This document shows, piece after piece, positions 1-9,119 of a stretch of 64,000 nucleotides of DNA. A model generated the notes under the pieces. That model searched no databases. It was not told where the DNA came from and saw only the letters and a list, made by a program, of their open reading frames with translations. Location of the stretch: the NCBI GenBank assembly GCA_963848195.1, contig CAWKCY010000020.1, forward strand, positions 310,001 to 374,000. The letters run 5' to 3'. The stretch's first letter is position 1. Every line of letters starts with the position of its first letter. The stretch comes from CAVQBP01 sp963848195. GTDB taxonomy: Bacteria > Bacteroidota > Ignavibacteria > Ignavibacteriales > Ignavibacteriaceae. The translations under genes were made by a program, and so were the position numbers.

Positions 1-292
1 TATCATAAATATTTCTATCTTTTAATAATTTAAAATCTTGAAAAATAATTCCTATTTTTCTTCTAAGAAACGGGAGATCCTTCGGTTTAATGGTCTTAGA
101 GTCATATCTATCAAATTCAACAGTCCCGGAAGAAGGCAGAATGTTCATATATATCATTTGCAGAAGTGTACTTTTACCGGAACCGCTTCTTCCGATTAAA
201 AAAACAAATTCGCCTTGATTTACAGATAAACTTAAATCTGTAAACACCGGGATACTTGAATAATTAAATTCAACACTGTTAATGTTTAACAT
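1..292 (-). CDS. ftsE: FtsE-like ABC transporter ATP-binding protein (partial, C-terminus outside window)
   Basis: Translating the minus strand from the ATG at 292 gives about 97 residues of an ABC ATPase: a short beta-strand start, a Walker A motif GRSGSGKST near residue 35, and a Q-loop region RRKIGIIFQDFKLLKDR. The Q-loop wording is typical of FtsE, the ATPase that pairs with FtsX and regulates septal peptidoglycan hydrolases at the inner membrane. The Walker B and signature motifs lie beyond position 1, so the family call rests on the N-terminal third; a LolD- or MacB-type ATPase is the alternative. The start codon overlaps the end of the upstream methyltransferase gene by 14 bp, implying translational coupling. 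Confidence 0.75.
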   Translation of the reverse strand, partial: MLNINSVEFNYSSIPVFTDLSLSVNQGEFVFLIGRSGSGKSTLLQMIYMNILPSSGTVEFDRYDSKTIKPKDLPFLRRKIGIIFQDFKLLKDRNIYD

Positions 293-1019
293 GGGGTTTT
301 ATCTTTTTTACAATGAATTGAACTCTTTCGGAATTCTGATTAGCTTTTAAAAATGAAAAAGTATCTATGCATTCTACTACATACAAGCCGGCAGAATCAA
401 TGATACTGAAATAAGATTCAAAAGGATAAATTTTTTGTTTATGAACTTCGGTATATACGCTATTATCAATTTTTATTTTAAATATATTTTTATGGATCCT
501 GATCTTTTTATTGTATTTGGTTTCATGGACAAATGAAATACCCTGGTAGATTCCCTCCCGAATAGGTTTTTTTACATGAATCAGGCTATTTTTTTCGAGG
601 CTGACGTCAAAAGTGAATATCCCGTCTTCTTTTAGATTTAATTTAACTTCTTTAAACAAAGTTAATAAACTTTTTTTATTAGTAAGATAGTTCACACTAT
701 CGAAAGTAGAATAAATTAAATCAAACTTAGATTTAAAAGGGAGTCTAATCATATCGCAGCAGACTCTTGGAATATTATTGAATTGGGAAGAAGCAAGCAT
801 CTCAAAAGACCTATCCGAAACAATAAGTTTGGGAAAATACTTAACGAAGTATTCAGCAAAATTGCAATTTCCGCCCGCTAATTCCAATACTTCTGCTTGA
901 TCATTAACATACAATTCAACGACCGAGAAAAGATATTCGGACCACCTGTCATAGCGAACATGCTTCATGACCGAATTATAAATAAGGGAGAGCTTATTAT
1001 AAACTTTAGCGGAGGACAT
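279..1019 (-). CDS. Class I SAM-dependent methyltransferase
   Basis: A 246-residue soluble protein with the Rossmann methyltransferase layout: motif I VLELAGGNCNFAEYF at residues 44-58 (SAM-binding loop), an acidic end to beta-2 (IVSDRS), and FDLIYSTFDSVNYL as the post-II/motif IV segment. The substrate cannot be told from sequence; this class includes small-molecule, lipid and protein methyltransferases. The ATG overlaps the 3' end of pdxA by 14 bp, and its own 3' end overlaps the ftsE-like start, so it lies in the same transcript as both. The methyltransferase call is secure, the function is unknown. Confidence 0.8.
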   Translation of the reverse strand: MSSAKVYNKLSLIYNSVMKHVRYDRWSEYLFSVVELYVNDQAEVLELAGGNCNFAEYFVKYFPKLIVSDRSFEMLASSQFNNIPRVCCDMIRLPFKSKFDLIYSTFDSVNYLTNKKSLLTLFKEVKLNLKEDGIFTFDVSLEKNSLIHVKKPIREGIYQGISFVHETKYNKKIRIHKNIFKIKIDNSVYTEVHKQKIYPFESYFSIIDSAGLYVVECIDTFSFLKANQNSERVQFIVKKIKPHVKH

Positions 1020-1995
1020 TTAATTTTCTGCTATTTACAACTTTTTGGGCGAAATAATATGCTTCCAAAATACTTGATTCATCGGCTGTATTTTTACCAA
1101 CAATATCAAAAGCAACCCCGTGATCGGGTGAAGTTCTGACTATAGGCAATCCCGCTGTATAATTTACTCCGGACGAAAAGCTTAATAATTTAAAAGGTAT
1201 TAGAACCTGGTCATGATACATACCCAGAACCATATCATAATTTTTATAAGCTCTGCTTCCGAAAAAAGCATCGGGAGAAAAAGGGCCGGTTAAATATTGT
1301 GAAAATTTACTTTCTTTAATCAGAGGGGCAATAATATTTTTCTCTTCTTTGCCGATTAACCCCTCTTCCCCTGCATGAGGATTTAGACCTAAAACAGCAA
1401 CCTTAGGATTTTGGATGTTCATATCCTGAATGAGAGTGTTGATTACAACTTCAATCTTATTTGTGAGGTTCTTTGCAGATAATAATTTCGGTACGGATTT
1501 AACAGGTACATGGATAGTAGTCAGTGCAGCATTCATTTCATTTGAAATAAAAACCATTACAAAGTTTTTGGTTTTGGTCCATCCCGCATACATTTCCGTA
1601 TGACCGGGGAAATTATATCCGGCAAGCTTAATTGCTGTTTTGGAAATCGGTGCAGTAATAACTGCATCAGCTTTTTTCTTAATCAGCAGTTCTGCAGAAA
1701 GTTTAATTGCTTTAAAAGAAGCTTTCCCGGAAGCTTTAGTAGGCTTGCCTGGATCATGTTCCGGATTTTTAATATCAAGGATAGTTACAGTTCCCGGAGT
1801 TAATGTCCCTATTTTGTCTTTGATTTCAAAATTAAATTCAGCATTAGTAGTTTTTAGAGTTTCTTTTAAAATATTTCCAGGACAAATAAAAATAAAGGAG
1901 TCTGAAGAAGAGGAAGAGATTTTGTTTAATGATTTAATAACAATTTCAGGACCGATTCCATTAGTATCTCCACAAGTAAAAATAAATTTATTCAT
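1006..1995 (-). CDS. pdxA: 4-hydroxythreonine-4-phosphate dehydrogenase PdxA
   Basis: NAD-dependent oxidation of 4-phosphohydroxy-L-threonine in the DXP-dependent pyridoxal-phosphate pathway. Three metal-ligand histidine contexts typical of PdxA are visible: FPGHTEMYAGW, TTIHVPVKSVP and GMYHDQVLIPFK. The N-terminus MNKFIFTCGDTNGIGPEI also fits the family. I place the start at the ATG at 1995 (329 residues, usual family length); an in-frame ATG at 2019 would add eight residues and overlap the upstream stop, and cannot be excluded. The gene follows the GWxTD gene closely and overlaps the methyltransferase gene downstream. Confidence 0.93.
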   Translation of the reverse strand: MNKFIFTCGDTNGIGPEIVIKSLNKISSSSSDSFIFICPGNILKETLKTTNAEFNFEIKDKIGTLTPGTVTILDIKNPEHDPGKPTKASGKASFKAIKLSAELLIKKKADAVITAPISKTAIKLAGYNFPGHTEMYAGWTKTKNFVMVFISNEMNAALTTIHVPVKSVPKLLSAKNLTNKIEVVINTLIQDMNIQNPKVAVLGLNPHAGEEGLIGKEEKNIIAPLIKESKFSQYLTGPFSPDAFFGSRAYKNYDMVLGMYHDQVLIPFKLLSFSSGVNYTAGLPIVRTSPDHGVAFDIVGKNTADESSILEAYYFAQKVVNSRKLNVLR

Positions 1996-2011
1996 AGAGG
2001 GAAAACCATAA

Positions 2012-3319
2012 TTAACCATTTTTCAATTGATATTCGCCGGTGCCGGTTTCATCAATAAAGACAAATTTTCTTTCCGGATTTTTATATATCCATGTTTCAA
2101 TAATTTTACCGAACTGATTTGAAGTCCTTTCCATATCAAAAGGCTTACCATACAGGATGAAAACCTTTCCCCTATCGGTATCGAAGCCTCTTTTGCCGGA
2201 TATAGAGGAAAAATTCTTCATAGTATAGTCGATCCTCGAATAATATTCATTCATAAGTTCATTAAAGGCAGTTTCGGGAGTCGGATCGAAATGTTTCCAG
2301 AAGTCAAATAAAACTCTTTCATATTCCTTTTTCTTAAAATCGAGCAGGCTGTCAATTACCTGATCATTTTCCATATATTTAAGGAATTTAATTGCCAGTT
2401 CAGGATTTAGCAAGGATAGGGGTTTATCAAACCATCTTACGCTTTTATTAAAGGAGGCAAATGATTTCGAGGTTTCAGCTGCAGAAACCTGTATTTCCAG
2501 ATCGCATTCATATAATTTTTTATTAACAAATGGGATAATAAAATTCTTATAAACCGGAGAGGATTGGTGATTGTTTAAGACAATATTTCCATTAACTTCT
2601 TCGAAAGAATTATTTAAAGTTACCGAGCGGCTGATATTTTCGGAAAGCAGAGTGTCTTTATCATTTATAAACCTTACATAGATTTTTTGTACCGAAGTAT
2701 CCTTACAGGGGATTAACAGGTCATAATCTTTTTCCCCAAACGGGATTGAGCCTTCAAAATTTGATATAATAAATGAATTACTGTTCTCATGTTCAGGTTG
2801 TTTTGAGTCAACTACCAAAGGTTCCAGATAATGATCCCGATTATTTTTCTCATCATCCCTAAGAATAGGAATTTTATTCAGTCTAACTTCCCGGCCGGAA
2901 TTTTCATCAAATAAAATTGGATAGAGATTATAGGTTTTTTGTTTAGAAATCTGAAAACTTAGAAATCCTTGAGCATAACTATTTCTACTATCGGTTTTAT
3001 CGAAATCTTGCACCAGGATTTTATCTTCCTTCATTTTTCTATCAATGGTATTAGAAACAGAATCGTGGATTTCAACAGTTAGCCTATAATAAGCAGAATA
3101 ATCGTCATTATTTTTTTCAAAGACTAAAATGTTATAAGGGATGCGGTAAAAATAATAAAGCACTTCGGATGAATCTTGTGCATTACCGTAAGGAAGTTTA
3201 TATATTTCAGATAATAAAATATGGTTTACAAATTGAGTCCTTTCTCTACGGGGCTGGCTATAAACCGGAGCACTAAAAAAAAGGGCAAGGATAAAAATTA
3301 TAAGAGTTTTCAACTTCAT
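2012..3319 (-). CDS. GWxTD domain-containing secreted protein
   Basis: A 435-residue protein with an N-terminal signal peptide (hydrophobic stretch after MKLKT, cleavage region SAPVYSQ) and a C-terminal GWxTD-type domain, seen here as GFDTDRGKVFILYGKP, then EKTWIY-like and VFIDETGTGEYQL segments. GWxTD domains are recurrent in Ignavibacteria, Chlorobi and Acidobacteria exported proteins; their biochemical role is not established. The middle part looks like beta-sandwich repeats. It is first in a tight minus-strand chain with pdxA, the methyltransferase and the ftsE-like gene. Useful as a taxonomic marker, not as a functional call. Confidence 0.8.
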   Translation of the reverse strand: MKLKTLIIFILALFFSAPVYSQPRRERTQFVNHILLSEIYKLPYGNAQDSSEVLYYFYRIPYNILVFEKNNDDYSAYYRLTVEIHDSVSNTIDRKMKEDKILVQDFDKTDSRNSYAQGFLSFQISKQKTYNLYPILFDENSGREVRLNKIPILRDDEKNNRDHYLEPLVVDSKQPEHENSNSFIISNFEGSIPFGEKDYDLLIPCKDTSVQKIYVRFINDKDTLLSENISRSVTLNNSFEEVNGNIVLNNHQSSPVYKNFIIPFVNKKLYECDLEIQVSAAETSKSFASFNKSVRWFDKPLSLLNPELAIKFLKYMENDQVIDSLLDFKKKEYERVLFDFWKHFDPTPETAFNELMNEYYSRIDYTMKNFSSISGKRGFDTDRGKVFILYGKPFDMERTSNQFGKIIETWIYKNPERKFVFIDETGTGEYQLKNG

Positions 3320-3525
3320 TTTTTTAGACTATAAAAATAGAGACTTAATATTTCTTTTCAATGCTAATACAAAGGTATAAAAAGCTTGAAAAGATAAAAA
3401 GATTACCAGACTAAAATTTGTTTGAGAATGACAAATTTTGCTAATTCTTAAAAAATTATAAAATATTGAATAATCAATAGAGAAATTATCCCGGAAAGGG
3501 TTACCCTTTATATAAGCCCCAAAGA

Positions 3526-4779
3526 TTAACTGTTCATATTATTCAAGAATTCTTTATTATTCTTTGTACCTCTAATTTTATCGAGTAAGAAATCCATTGC
3601 TTCCACGGGTGCGAAATCGCTTAATATTTTTCTTAAAATCCAGACTTTGGCGAGATCATCTTCCTTCATCAGTAATTCTTCCCGTCTTGTACCTGATTTA
3701 TTAACATCAATTGCGGGGAAAATTCTTCTATCACTCAAATCGCGATTGAGAACTAATTCCATGTTGCCGGTACCTTTGAATTCCTCAAAAATAACGTCAT
3801 CCATTCTACTGCCGGTATCAATTAATGCAGTAGCGATAATAGTTAAGCTGCCGCCATCTTCGGTATTTCTAGCTGCACCGAAAAATCTTTTAGGTTTATG
3901 AAGGGCATTAGAATCGACACCACCTGAGAGAATTCTACCGCTATGAGGAACAACAATATTATGAGCTCTTGCAAGTCTTGTTATACTATCCAATAAAATT
4001 ACGACATCTTCTTTTGCTTCGACGAGTCTTTTAGCTTTTTCGATAACCATATCGGCAACCTGAACATGTCTCTCAGCAGGTTCATCAAAAGTGGAGCTAA
4101 TAACTTCACCTTTAACAGAACGTTCCATATCAGTAACTTCTTCCGGTCTTTCATCTATTAATAAGATGATAAGTTTAATTTCAGGGTTATTTCTAGTGAT
4201 TGAATTAGCAACCTTCTGAAGCAGCACGGTTTTTCCGCTTTTAGGAGGAGATACAACAAGACCGCGTTGTCCTTTTCCAATAGGAGAAAGGAGGTCCATT
4301 ATTCTCATCGAATATTCACCTGGAGCAGATTCAAGAGAAATCCTTTTAGTTGGATAAACGGGAGTAAGATTATCAAATAATGTCCTTTCCCTAATTCCTT
4401 CAGGGTCCAGATTATTTACAGCTTCAACCCTTAACAGGGCGAAGAAGCGTTCGCCTTCTTTGGGAGGTCTAACCTGCCCGCTGACATAATCACCTGTCCT
4501 TAAACTGAATTTTTTTATCTGGGAAGGAGAGACATAAATATCATCCGGAGAAGGCAGATAGTTGTAATCTGAAGATCTAAGAAATCCATAACCATCAGGC
4601 AAGACTTCAAGCACGCCCTTCGAAAAAGTCAAACCATCTTTAGCAGTTTGTCCTTCTAATATTTTAAAAGTTAATTCTTGTTTTCTTAAATCACTGTAGC
4701 CAGATATGTTGAGGCCTTTTGCTATTTCATTTAGCTCAACAATTTTCTTTGACTTCAGTTCAGAAATATCCATTGGCAT
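3526..4779 (-). CDS. rho: Transcription termination factor Rho
   Basis: A 417-residue hexameric RNA-dependent ATPase, usual family length. In order: the N-terminal Rho helical domain (ISELKSKKIVELNEIAKGLN), the cold-shock-like RNA-binding domain (LEVLPDGYGFLRS about residue 60, then DDIYVSPSQIKKF), and the RecA-like core with Walker A PPKSGKTVLLQ near residue 180, Walker B VVILLDSITRLARAHN, and the Q-loop segment SRILSGGVDSNALHKPKRFFGAARN in the family wording. It has its own intergenic leader on both sides (about 170 bp upstream) and appears monocistronic. An in-frame ATG two codons downstream is an equally possible start. Confidence 0.98.
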   Translation of the reverse strand: MPMDISELKSKKIVELNEIAKGLNISGYSDLRKQELTFKILEGQTAKDGLTFSKGVLEVLPDGYGFLRSSDYNYLPSPDDIYVSPSQIKKFSLRTGDYVSGQVRPPKEGERFFALLRVEAVNNLDPEGIRERTLFDNLTPVYPTKRISLESAPGEYSMRIMDLLSPIGKGQRGLVVSPPKSGKTVLLQKVANSITRNNPEIKLIILLIDERPEEVTDMERSVKGEVISSTFDEPAERHVQVADMVIEKAKRLVEAKEDVVILLDSITRLARAHNIVVPHSGRILSGGVDSNALHKPKRFFGAARNTEDGGSLTIIATALIDTGSRMDDVIFEEFKGTGNMELVLNRDLSDRRIFPAIDVNKSGTRREELLMKEDDLAKVWILRKILSDFAPVEAMDFLLDKIRGTKNNKEFLNNMNS

Positions 4780-4947
4780 TTTTTGACCCTAACTTTGTTT
4801 GTTGTTAAATACGATATTTTGTTACTAATTTTTTCAAATGCATCCGGTATGCTTAAGATATCGGGGCTTTTTACTAACTATTTTATTGTAAAACGTTGAA
4901 AGGAACACGAGGTTTAATATCTAACATACATCTAATTAAAAATAATG

Positions 4948-6231
4948 TCAAGTTAAAATATTTATCAACTTTGATTTAATTTCTCCGATTAAATACATAC
5001 TTCCCAGAACAACGAGGCAATTATCCTTCGCATTTACCTCAAATTCAGTAATTAACTTTACAGGTTCCTTTGTTATTTTCACATGCAGATTTAATTTGGA
5101 GGCAATTTTCAACAAATCTTCAACCTTACATGACCGTTCAATATCGATTTCAGTAATATATATCTCATCGAAATAATCTTTAATATCGAAAAGCATTTCT
5201 TCTACAGCTTTATCTTTCATCACACCAAAAAGGAGAGCTCTGCGGGAATATTTGTGATAATCCTTTTTAAATTCATTTATAAAACTTTTAATACCTTCGG
5301 GATTATGGGCAGAGTCAAAGATTATATCGGGATTCTTTTTATAGAATTCAAAACGTCCTTGAAAACCGGTATTTGTTAAGACACTTTTGAAACCGTCAAA
5401 TAAAGGAGAATAATCATCCAAATTTAATGTTTTATAAACTGTTAAACCTGAAAGGGCTGCATTATATTTTTGATACAAACCTTTAAGAGGGATAACCGTA
5501 TCATTGAGCACCATTTTTCCGAATTGTTTTCCAGGTTCTGCGGGACGAAATTCCAGGGAATTATTTTCTTCAGTTATATATTCTTTCAACTTAAACAATT
5601 CACAATTAAGATATTCACATTTATTTTCAATAACCTGCACAGCATCATCAGGCAAATTTCCAATAAAGACTTTTGATGACTTTTTGATAATTCCTGCTTT
5701 TTCGGCAGCAATCTCTTTAATAGAATTACCCAGAATACTGGTATGTTCAAGGCTGATTGAAGTAATTACTGCTGATAAAGGATTAAGAACATTTGTTGCA
5801 TCAAGTCTCCCGCCTAGTCCAGTTTCAATTACTGTATAATCCACATTTTGTTCCATAAAATACATAAAAGCCATTGCAGTAGTTACTTCAAAGAATGTAA
5901 GCTGATTTTCATCAATATATTTTTCAAATCCGGAGATAAAACCGGCAATATAGTAGTCAGGTATTTGAGCATTATTGATCTTAATGCGCTCATTAAATTT
6001 TACAAAATGCGGAGAAGTATATAGTCCCACCTGATAATTTAATTCCATTAAAATACTGGCAATAAAGGATGCGGTGCTTCCTTTTCCATTAGAACCGGCA
6101 ATATGAAAAGCTTTGAATTCTTTTTGGGGGTTTCCAATGAATTCAAGAAATCGTGTAATATTATCGAGCCCAAGCTTAATCCCAAAAGTATGAAGAGAAT
6201 ACAACTTTTGCAAAGACTTTTCTATATTCAT
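4948..6231 (-). CDS. folC: Bifunctional folylpolyglutamate synthase / dihydrofolate synthase FolC
   Basis: Mur-ligase-type ATP-dependent ligase adding glutamate to dihydropteroate or folates. The P-loop is FHIAGSNGKGSTASFIASIL, followed by the omega-loop/Mg region (YTSPHFVKFNERIKINN), and the ligase C-terminal domain carries FDSAHNPEGIKSF. I choose the ATG at 6231 (427 residues), two bases after the pyrD stop; a TTG two codons upstream would overlap the stop instead. Third gene of the pyrK-pyrD-folC chain. Only one folC-type gene is visible here, consistent with a bifunctional enzyme. Confidence 0.94.
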   Translation of the reverse strand: MNIEKSLQKLYSLHTFGIKLGLDNITRFLEFIGNPQKEFKAFHIAGSNGKGSTASFIASILMELNYQVGLYTSPHFVKFNERIKINNAQIPDYYIAGFISGFEKYIDENQLTFFEVTTAMAFMYFMEQNVDYTVIETGLGGRLDATNVLNPLSAVITSISLEHTSILGNSIKEIAAEKAGIIKKSSKVFIGNLPDDAVQVIENKCEYLNCELFKLKEYITEENNSLEFRPAEPGKQFGKMVLNDTVIPLKGLYQKYNAALSGLTVYKTLNLDDYSPLFDGFKSVLTNTGFQGRFEFYKKNPDIIFDSAHNPEGIKSFINEFKKDYHKYSRRALLFGVMKDKAVEEMLFDIKDYFDEIYITEIDIERSCKVEDLLKIASKLNLHVKITKEPVKLITEFEVNAKDNCLVVLGSMYLIGEIKSKLINILT

Positions 6232-6233
6232 AA

Positions 6234-7151
6234 TCAAATAATATAAGAACCGGTAAGATCAGAAAGTTTTTCAACACCAAATTTAATGCAGTAATCTTCC
6301 AGATCACTTAATATTTTTTCTGCAGCTGAAGGATCAATAAAGTTTAAAGTTCCTAATTGAATAGCTGAAGAGCCGGCAATCATAAATTCAATCACATCTT
6401 TCCAGTTCATAATACCGCCGATACCGATTATAGGAATTTCAACATTTCTTTTAATTTCTAAAACTTTAGCAAGAGCAACCGGCTTTATTGCAGGCCCTGA
6501 CAATCCAGCCGTAACATTGAAAATTTTTGGTTTTCTTGTATTGATGTCAAAAGCCGTGCCTACAAGAGTATTGATAGCAGAAACAGCATCGCCACCTTCA
6601 TTTTTTACAGCTTCAGCAAATTTTGAAATATATGAAACATTGGGTGAAAGTTTAATTATCACCGGTTTTGTAGATACAGCTTTTACTCTTTCAGTAATTT
6701 TACCTACTGCAGAAACATCATTACCAAATTGAAGGCCACCTTCTTTAACATTTGGACAGGAGACATTTATTTCAAATGCAGAAATAGCTTTTTCCAGCGT
6801 TAAAATCCTAGTACATTCAACATATTCTTCAATAGAGCTTGCGGCAATATTGCAAATCAGGGGTACATCAAAAGTTTCAAGAAAAGGGATTTTTTCTTTA
6901 ATAAACTCTTCAACTCCAACGTTCGCTAATCCAATTGCATTAAGCATACCCGAAGGAGTTTCAACAATTCTCTGCGGAGGATTCCCTTTTCTCGGTTTTA
7001 AACTTAAAGATTTTGTGACAATTCCGCCAATTTTATTAAGGTCAATAAATTCGGACATTTCATTCCCATAACCCACAGTGCCTGAAGCCAGCAATATTGG
7101 ATTTCGAAATTTTAAGGGACCGACAGTAACGGATAGATCTATTTTATTCAT
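6234..7151 (-). CDS. pyrD: Dihydroorotate dehydrogenase B, catalytic subunit
   Basis: A 305-residue class 1B dihydroorotate dehydrogenase, oxidising dihydroorotate to orotate with FMN and passing electrons to PyrK. Features: LASGTVGYGNEMSEF near residue 20, the NPPQRIVETPSGMLNAIGL segment, NVSCPNVKEGG with the class-1 catalytic cysteine, KLSPNVSYI, and the phosphate-binding IIGIGGIMNWKDVIEFM. The catalytic base is Cys, not Ser, which separates it from the membrane-linked class 2 enzyme. Its ATG overlaps the pyrK stop by 4 bp (ATGA), fitting the obligate heterotetramer partnership. Confidence 0.95.
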   Translation of the reverse strand: MNKIDLSVTVGPLKFRNPILLASGTVGYGNEMSEFIDLNKIGGIVTKSLSLKPRKGNPPQRIVETPSGMLNAIGLANVGVEEFIKEKIPFLETFDVPLICNIAASSIEEYVECTRILTLEKAISAFEINVSCPNVKEGGLQFGNDVSAVGKITERVKAVSTKPVIIKLSPNVSYISKFAEAVKNEGGDAVSAINTLVGTAFDINTRKPKIFNVTAGLSGPAIKPVALAKVLEIKRNVEIPIIGIGGIMNWKDVIEFMIAGSSAIQLGTLNFIDPSAAEKILSDLEDYCIKFGVEKLSDLTGSYII

Positions 7152-7909
7152 AGGATAACATCTTTAACATTAAAGACTGGACCATCTTTACAGACTAATA
7201 AATATTTATCCGGACTGTTAACTCCTTCAATGGGACATCCCTGGCAAATACCGAAACCGCAGGCCATTGCACATTCTGTGGAAGCTTCGCAATTAAGATC
7301 ATTTTCAATACAAAATTCTTTCAAATTTCTAAGCATTGCATTTGGACCGCAAGCAAAAATTTTTGTTTTTGAAGATTTTACAATGTTAATTTGATTTTTT
7401 AATAATTCAACAACTGTTCCTTTAAACCCGAGAGAACCGTCGTCTGTAGAAATATGGATATTTTTCATTCCGTGAAGAATCACATCATTCTGGGATCTTC
7501 CTCCAATAAAAGAAATAATATTTTTCGTAACTTGAATTTTTCGGATTAAATATGGAAAAGGTGCAGCACCCAGACCTCCGGCTACAACTATTGCGGTATC
7601 ATAATCGTCATTTAAATTAAATCCGTTTCCGAGAGGGCCTAAAATGTCAATTAAATCACCAGGATGTTTCCTGGAAAGCATTCTTGTCCCCTCTCCAAAA
7701 ATATTAAACATTAGGTAGAAATAATCATCTTCAACATCGCAGACGCTGAAGGGTCTTCTCAAGAGCGGATAATATGTTTTAGTAACCAATACATTAAGAA
7801 ATTGTCCAGGTTTAATTTTGTGAGCAATCTCCGGAGAGAAAATTTTTAACAAAAATATTTTATTTTCAAGTTCGATTACTTGCTGGAGAGGGGCCTTAAC
7901 AATTAACAA
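7148..7909 (-). CDS. pyrK: Dihydroorotate dehydrogenase B, electron-transfer subunit PyrK
   Basis: Ferredoxin-reductase-type subunit (253 residues) that transfers electrons from PyrD to NAD+ through FAD and a [2Fe-2S] cluster. The FAD-binding motif LRRPFSVCDVE is at about residue 47, the NAD-binding part includes VVAGGLGAAPFPYL, and the C-terminal cluster ligands are in TECAMACGFGICQGCPIEG plus a later YLLVCKDGPVF, the PyrK arrangement. The start is a TTG at 7909 with a purine-rich AAAAGGG just upstream; no ATG fits. First gene of pyrK-pyrD-folC. The upstream intergenic DNA is a repetitive A-rich tract. Confidence 0.94.
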   Translation of the reverse strand: MLIVKAPLQQVIELENKIFLLKIFSPEIAHKIKPGQFLNVLVTKTYYPLLRRPFSVCDVEDDYFYLMFNIFGEGTRMLSRKHPGDLIDILGPLGNGFNLNDDYDTAIVVAGGLGAAPFPYLIRKIQVTKNIISFIGGRSQNDVILHGMKNIHISTDDGSLGFKGTVVELLKNQINIVKSSKTKIFACGPNAMLRNLKEFCIENDLNCEASTECAMACGFGICQGCPIEGVNSPDKYLLVCKDGPVFNVKDVIL

Positions 7910-8038
7910 GTGATACCCTTTTAATAAAATAACAAACTACAAAAAACAAATAACAAATAAATTCCAATATAAAAGTCTCAAATAACAAACAAATCCCAAA
8001 AGATAAACAACAAACTACATACAACATACTACGAACAA
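7910..8038. repeat. A-rich degenerate repeat tract between pyrK and manC
   Basis: About 110 bp built from variants of AACAAACTAC, AAAAACAAAT and AACAAATAAA. A similar tract (AAATGACAAAAAACAAAAAACA) sits at 11178-11240 upstream of alr. It has no open frame and no clear hairpin, and looks like slippage-prone intergenic filler. Confidence 0.6.
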
Positions 8039-9106
8039 CTATAGATACTCTTTTAATTTATTTATTTTTAGATGGTCAATGACTTTCTTTACTTCCTGTG
8101 ACTGATCTCTGCGGCAAACTAAAAGAGCATCATCAGTGTTTATAACAATTACATTATCAACGCCGATTACAGAAGTAAACTTATTCGGCGAATAGATATA
8201 AGAATCAATAGTCATTTCGGTATAAATATTTCCTACTTTGGCATTTCCATCGCTATCTTTTTCCGAGAGCTGATATACTTCTTCCCAGCTTCCAACGTCG
8301 CTCCACGCAAAGTCACCTTTGGTAAGATAGACTTTTTGAGATTTTTCCATTATACCATAATCTATAGATATATTCCTTAATTGCCCATAAACAACAGCTA
8401 AAGTTTTATCATATTTTTCAGTATTCAGACTTGAACTAATTTCCTTCAGCCCTTCATGAAGATCAGGCATATATATTTTAATTTCATCAAGAATAGCATC
8501 AGCTCTCCAGATGAACATACCGCTGTTCCAGAAGAAATCTCCGCTTTCAAGAAACCTTACGGCAGTTGCATAATTAGGTTTTTCGGCAAAAGTATAGACT
8601 TTATAAATATTTTTCTTAATTATTTTTTCATCAATTTGAATATAGCCATAGCCTGTCTCCGGCCGGGTAGGAGTAATCCCGATAGTTACAAGTCCCTTTG
8701 ATTCAAAAGCAAATTCGGCAGCATCATTAAGAGTTCTATGGAATTCATCAACATTTTTAATAATATGGTCTGCAGGAAGTACAATCATTACCGCATCTTT
8801 ATCTTTTGAATTTATTATTATTGAAGCCAATCCGATGCAGGCAGCTGTATTTCTACCGAAAGGTTCTTCTATAATATTCTCGCAAGGAATTTGGGGAAGC
8901 TGATTTTTAATTTCCGACTGTTGTATTTTATTGGTAATTATGAAAATATTATCATTATCAACTATATCCTTCAGCCTGTAAACAGTATCCTGGATCATCG
9001 AATTATTGCCGAATATTTTCAGCAATTGCTTCGGTGATTTTTCTTTACTTCTTGGCCAGAACCTTGAGCCCACACCGCCAGCCATAATAACAGCATAAAT
9101 TTTCAT
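8039..9106 (-). CDS. manC: Mannose-1-phosphate guanylyltransferase
   Basis: A 355-residue nucleotidyltransferase forming GDP-mannose from GTP and mannose-1-phosphate for glycan or exopolysaccharide synthesis. It begins with the signature MAGGVGSRFWPRSKEKSPKQ (GTP binding), has VMIVLPADHIIK, the FAEKPNYATAVRFLESGDFFWNSGMFIW active-site region, and the DVGSWEEVYQL segment typical of GMP-type enzymes. It lacks the C-terminal isomerase domain, so it is the short monofunctional form. An AGGA lies upstream of the ATG. It follows the unknown 9120-9998 gene and is probably co-transcribed with alr. Confidence 0.93.
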   Translation of the reverse strand: MKIYAVIMAGGVGSRFWPRSKEKSPKQLLKIFGNNSMIQDTVYRLKDIVDNDNIFIITNKIQQSEIKNQLPQIPCENIIEEPFGRNTAACIGLASIIINSKDKDAVMIVLPADHIIKNVDEFHRTLNDAAEFAFESKGLVTIGITPTRPETGYGYIQIDEKIIKKNIYKVYTFAEKPNYATAVRFLESGDFFWNSGMFIWRADAILDEIKIYMPDLHEGLKEISSSLNTEKYDKTLAVVYGQLRNISIDYGIMEKSQKVYLTKGDFAWSDVGSWEEVYQLSEKDSDGNAKVGNIYTEMTIDSYIYSPNKFTSVIGVDNVIVINTDDALLVCRRDQSQEVKKVIDHLKINKLKEYL

Positions 9107-9119
9107 TATTATCCTTTAT